8,065 nucleotides of DNA from Treponema sp. Lineage in GTDB: Bacteria; Spirochaetota; Spirochaetia; Treponematales; Breznakiellaceae. Below the pieces are notes generated by a model. It had not been told where the DNA came from and did not search any database. It saw nothing but the letters and a program-made list of their open reading frames with translations. Below are positions 5,698-8,065 of the stretch, in pieces. A program made the position numbers and the translations under genes. Where the stretch lies: the NCBI GenBank assembly GCA_031279925.1, contig JAITHQ010000123.1, positions 1-8,065 of the forward strand. Reading direction: 5' to 3'. Numbering within the stretch: the stretch's first letter is position 1; each line of letters opens with the position of its first letter.

Positions 5698-6677
5698 AGG
5701 GCTTCAAGCGCCCGTTTTGTTTTGGTTGTAGTTCCGTCTCCCTCTTCGGCAGGCATGGAAAGTATTTTTTTGTAGAAAGCCGCGGCATGGCCCTGATTGC
5801 CGGTTCTTTCGTGGCATTGCCCAATGTAGAACATTGCGTCCCGTATATCGGGGTGCCTGGGATACTGAACAAGCATAGATGTGTAATGTTTAATGCAGTC
5901 GTTGTATTTTGCAAGAAAAAACAGGCAGCGCCCTATTTCGTAAGAACTTTTTATGGTCCATTCGGGATCGCCGTTTATATCAATAATTTTTTTAAAACTC
6001 TGATAAGCCTCTTTATATTTTTCCTGGGATATAAGGCTAACCGCGCCGTAATAGGCCCCGGCTGCGTCAAACTGTTCTTCCTTGGGAGCGGCAGGGGGCC
6101 GGGACGGGGCGGCAGGTTTTTCCGGGCTTCTGCTGCTCCCGTACTGCGCTATGGCAATTTCCGCCTTGTCAAGGTTCTTTGCCGCATCGGCGGACTTTTT
6201 CCCTGCGGGGTAATACGTTAAATAACGGCTGAACACATATTTTGCCTGGGAATACCGTTTGTTTTTAAAATAATATTCGCCCAGGCCGAAAAGCCCTTCT
6301 TCGGGATTCACGTCTTCCTTTTCCATAAGGCTGGAAACCTGCTTGTGTATCCGCCGCATCTGGTTAGAAAACACTTTAAGCATCTTCATAATAATACGGG
6401 TATTGGACAATGCCAGCTGTTCAAATTCGGGAATGGTTAAAGCCATTACCGATGAATCCGAAAGGGCAATGGCGTTTTCTTCGCGGGAATAGCGGCCAAG
6501 GGCGGATTTTACCCCAAAAAATTCGCCGGGCTGCACCTGGTCGCGCACATCTTCGCCTGTTTCGATATCCTGGTAAACAAGGCTTACCTTTCCGTTCTGA
6601 AGGATAAAGACCCTATCGGCATTGTCACCCTGAAAATAGATAAGGGAACCCGCTTTAAACTGAAATGACTTTGGCAT
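5688..6677 (-). CDS. Cyclic-nucleotide-binding-like domain fused to TPR repeats
   Basis: This is a 329-aa, probably cytoplasmic protein with no signal peptide or membrane helix. Residues 1-115 form a Crp-type beta-roll (PKSFQFKAGSLIYFQGDNADRV... is the usual opening). The nucleotide cassette is degenerate: FFGVKSALGRYSREENAIA (53-71) lacks the Glu of FGE and the PR-x-AT arginine pattern, so it may not bind a cyclic nucleotide conventionally. There is no helix-turn-helix. Instead a TPR-like repeat (about 127-160), a Pro/Ala-rich linker (181-201) and three more TPR-like repeats (about 205-308) follow, similar in style to YbgF/BamD-type TPRs. A scaffold or partner-binding role is likely. ATG 6677 is chosen over a TTG at 6713 because AAGGA (6686-6690) sits 8 nt upstream; the longer form would overlap the amidohydrolase gene. 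The first Crp-fold half resembles the next gene, with which it overlaps by 1 nt. Confidence 0.88.
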   Translation of the reverse strand: MPKSFQFKAGSLIYFQGDNADRVFILQNGKVSLVYQDIETGEDVRDQVQPGEFFGVKSALGRYSREENAIALSDSSVMALTIPEFEQLALSNTRIIMKMLKVFSNQMRRIHKQVSSLMEKEDVNPEEGLFGLGEYYFKNKRYSQAKYVFSRYLTYYPAGKKSADAAKNLDKAEIAIAQYGSSRSPEKPAAPSRPPAAPKEEQFDAAGAYYGAVSLISQEKYKEAYQSFKKIIDINGDPEWTIKSSYEIGRCLFFLAKYNDCIKHYTSMLVQYPRHPDIRDAMFYIGQCHERTGNQGHAAAFYKKILSMPAEEGDGTTTKTKRALEALEE

Positions 6678-6691
6678 ATAACTATTCCTTG

Positions 6692-7942
6692 TTATGCGTT
6701 GCCCGCGCCGCAAGAATCCGGCTCAAAGGGCAGATAGTCCAGGATTTTTTTGAAACCCACTTTCCGCCGGACCTCGGCATAAAGGCCCGCAGGATCGCCT
6801 TTTACAAACATGGGCCGTTTACCGGCTGTTATTTGTGAATACCCGGCGGGAAGCGTACCGCCAAAAATATCCAGAAAACGCAATTCGCCGTAAATAGGCT
6901 TGCCTGCCAGAACCAGCAATTCTATATCGTCCATCGAGGCGTTTACAAGGTTTTCGTAAGGATCGGCGTTGTTTCCCTTTAATACCAAAATGTCGCCTAA
7001 CTTGCCTTCTTCCAGCGTGCCTATTTTGTCCTGCATCCAGAAGGCTTTTGCCGCGTTAATCGTAACCATTTCGAACATTTTTTTTGCGGGAAGGTCTTCG
7101 CCGTACATTGTGCGGTACAGCTCGCGGTCGTACTTAAGTTCCGCAAGAAGATTCGCCGAGCCGGTGGCGGAAGAATCGGTGCCAATGGTAACATTTACCC
7201 CGGCTTTAAGCATTTTGCGCACCTTGGCGGTAACGTTGAACATAAACATATTGGAAAATCCACACCACGAAACACTGGCCCCCGCATTGGCTATTTTTTT
7301 AATATCCGCATCGCTTAACGCAATACAGTGTACCAAAAGGCAGTGCTTGTCCAGAATGTTTAGATTCACCAGAGCGTCAACTCCGTGCATGGCTTCGCCG
7401 TCAAAACCTTCGGAAAGGTGGGTAATAAACGGCCATTTTTTTTCCACAGCCCGGTCATGTTCAACCTCGATACCATCGCCCCATTTTAGATCATACGATG
7501 AACATTCGTGGGCAAGGCCATATTCAAGGAACGCCCTAACCGGCAGGGTGGGCAAAATATTGGCGTTGAGTTTTTGTGGAAAATGGTCGTTAACGGTAGT
7601 AACGCCAGAAAAAAGGCACTTGTAGCCGGAAAGGGCGTAAAGGTCTTCTCTGCTTAACTGCGACCGTTCACAGAACGTTTTTGAGGCTTTAAGGTCCTTG
7701 TCCCAGGGAAGCCAGGTAAGATAAAATGTACCTTTTTGCGGCCCTACCGCCGGGCGGTAATTCCCCTGTAAATGATCGTGGGTATTGATAAGCGATGGGT
7801 ATACGCAGGATTCTTCGTTTAAATTGATAGAAAGCCCGCCGCCGGACGCAACTATTTTCTCGCCCTGTATACTTATACTATGGGTTTGTAATTTTTTACC
7901 CTCAGAAACAATTATCCCATTGGTCAAAGTATATTCACTCAC
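6692..7942 (-). CDS. Amidohydrolase-superfamily metal-dependent hydrolase/deaminase
   Basis: This is a 416-aa cytoplasmic TIM-barrel enzyme of the amidohydrolase superfamily, closest in motif layout to the cyclic deaminase/chlorohydrolase group (guanine deaminase, MTA/SAH deaminase, TrzN-like). Expected metal and catalytic residues are visible: H55 and H57 (NTHDH), H175 and E178 (THLSEG), H205 (LVHC) and D256 (GTDS). Small beta-sandwich segments flank the barrel at about 1-50 and 310-370, the latter with the family-typical GTLEEGKLGDILVL and GKPIYGE. The substrate is unassigned; the pocket segments do not match a specific deaminase that I recognise. The start is GTG at 7942, 5 nt after AAGGAAGG (7948-7955). 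It is the first gene of the minus-strand block, 14 nt before the CNB/TPR gene, and has its own promoter. The functional link to the two nucleotide-binding-domain proteins is not obvious. Confidence 0.88.
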   Translation of the reverse strand: MSEYTLTNGIIVSEGKKLQTHSISIQGEKIVASGGGLSINLNEESCVYPSLINTHDHLQGNYRPAVGPQKGTFYLTWLPWDKDLKASKTFCERSQLSREDLYALSGYKCLFSGVTTVNDHFPQKLNANILPTLPVRAFLEYGLAHECSSYDLKWGDGIEVEHDRAVEKKWPFITHLSEGFDGEAMHGVDALVNLNILDKHCLLVHCIALSDADIKKIANAGASVSWCGFSNMFMFNVTAKVRKMLKAGVNVTIGTDSSATGSANLLAELKYDRELYRTMYGEDLPAKKMFEMVTINAAKAFWMQDKIGTLEEGKLGDILVLKGNNADPYENLVNASMDDIELLVLAGKPIYGELRFLDIFGGTLPAGYSQITAGKRPMFVKGDPAGLYAEVRRKVGFKKILDYLPFEPDSCGAGNA

Positions 7943-7947
7943 ATAGA

Positions 7948-7955
7948 CCTTCCTT
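7948..7955 (-). promoter_or_regulatory. Ribosome binding site fixing the GTG start of the amidohydrolase
   Basis: AAGGAAGG on the minus strand is 5 nt before GTG 7942. It supports the non-ATG start. Confidence 0.75.
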
Positions 7956-7961
7956 AACTCT

Positions 7962-7991
7962 ATTCTATAAATTTAATGCCTTATAGGTCAA
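7962..7991 (-). promoter_or_regulatory. Sigma70-like promoter of the amidohydrolase-CNB/TPR-Crp unit
   Basis: On the minus strand TTGACC (-35, at 7986-7991) is followed after 18 nt by TAGAAT (-10, at 7962-7967), each 5 of 6 to consensus. An alternative -10, TATAGA (7964-7969), gives a 16-nt spacer. A start near 7955 would leave a leader of about a dozen bases that still contains the Shine-Dalgarno sequence. Confidence 0.55.
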
Positions 7992-8006
7992 TTACAATAC
8001 AGCAGG

Positions 8007-8035
8007 GGGCGGGATTTTTATGTTAAAACCCACCC
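8007..8035. repeat. Imperfect inverted repeat upstream of the minus-strand promoter
   Basis: GGGCGGG (8007-8013) pairs with CCCACCC (8029-8035) with one mismatch. Inside it a T4/A4 pairing lies across a bulged A, and the loop is about 6 nt. No T-tract follows on either strand, so I do not call it a terminator. It could be an operator near the promoter or the end of a transcript from the right. The last 30 nt of the window hold nothing I recognise. Confidence 0.3.
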
Positions 8036-8065
8036 GCTTGTGGATTCCGCCTGTGCCTGTTTCCG

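Noticed and set aside
6969..7625. 218-residue plus-strand open frame opposite the amidohydrolase
   Set aside because: It is antisense to a gene with a full catalytic set. The translation is Ser/Arg/Pro-rich with no motif, typical of a shadow frame.
8007..8035. GC-rich hairpin as a Rho-independent terminator
   Set aside because: It has no T-tract on either strand. It is kept only as a low-confidence inverted repeat.

Overview
This 8 kb window looks like ordinary chromosome from a spirochaete, most probably a Treponema-like organism of moderate GC content. That placement is inferred from protein character: two seven-helix membrane GGDEF proteins, a cyclic-nucleotide-binding domain joined to TPRs next to a Crp-like protein, and the sequence style of GpsA and Ffh. 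It was not tested by any search. Nearly all of the window is coding. There are seven genes in two convergent blocks, with no IS element, CRISPR array, tRNA or rRNA gene that I can see.

Left edge (1-254), non-coding: this stretch holds a long imperfect palindrome built from six copies of a CRYGGATT-like unit (21-89), a compact 13-nt perfect palindrome (105-117), a 10-bp perfect inverted repeat (145-175), and a good -35/-10 promoter (218-246). The promoter sits so close to the gpsA ATG that the mRNA would be leaderless or almost so.

Plus-strand block (255-5032): gpsA (sn-glycerol-3-phosphate dehydrogenase) is followed by two tandem paralogous membrane diguanylate cyclases and then ffh (signal recognition particle GTPase). 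Successive genes are 10 nt apart, overlap by 4 nt (ATGA) and overlap by 16 nt, so this reads as one co-transcribed and probably translationally coupled unit. It joins phospholipid precursor synthesis, c-di-GMP signalling and membrane protein targeting. The two cyclases keep the active site, but only the second keeps the RxxD inhibitory site.

Minus-strand block (7942 down to 5047): an amidohydrolase-superfamily metal enzyme is followed by a cyclic-nucleotide-binding-domain/TPR protein with a degenerate nucleotide cassette, then a Crp/Fnr-type regulator with an intact-looking cassette and a C-terminal winged helix-turn-helix. Junctions are 14 nt and a 1-nt overlap (TAATG). A sigma70-like promoter lies at 7962-7991. 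The two blocks converge with only 14 nt between the ffh and crp-like stop codons and no recognisable terminator.

Nothing here is clearly a new defence or mobile system. The points most worth a second look are the palindromic repeat, the apparently leaderless gpsA, the diverged cyclase pair with a shared and possibly unclassified 7TM sensor domain, and the paired intact/degenerate nucleotide-binding proteins.
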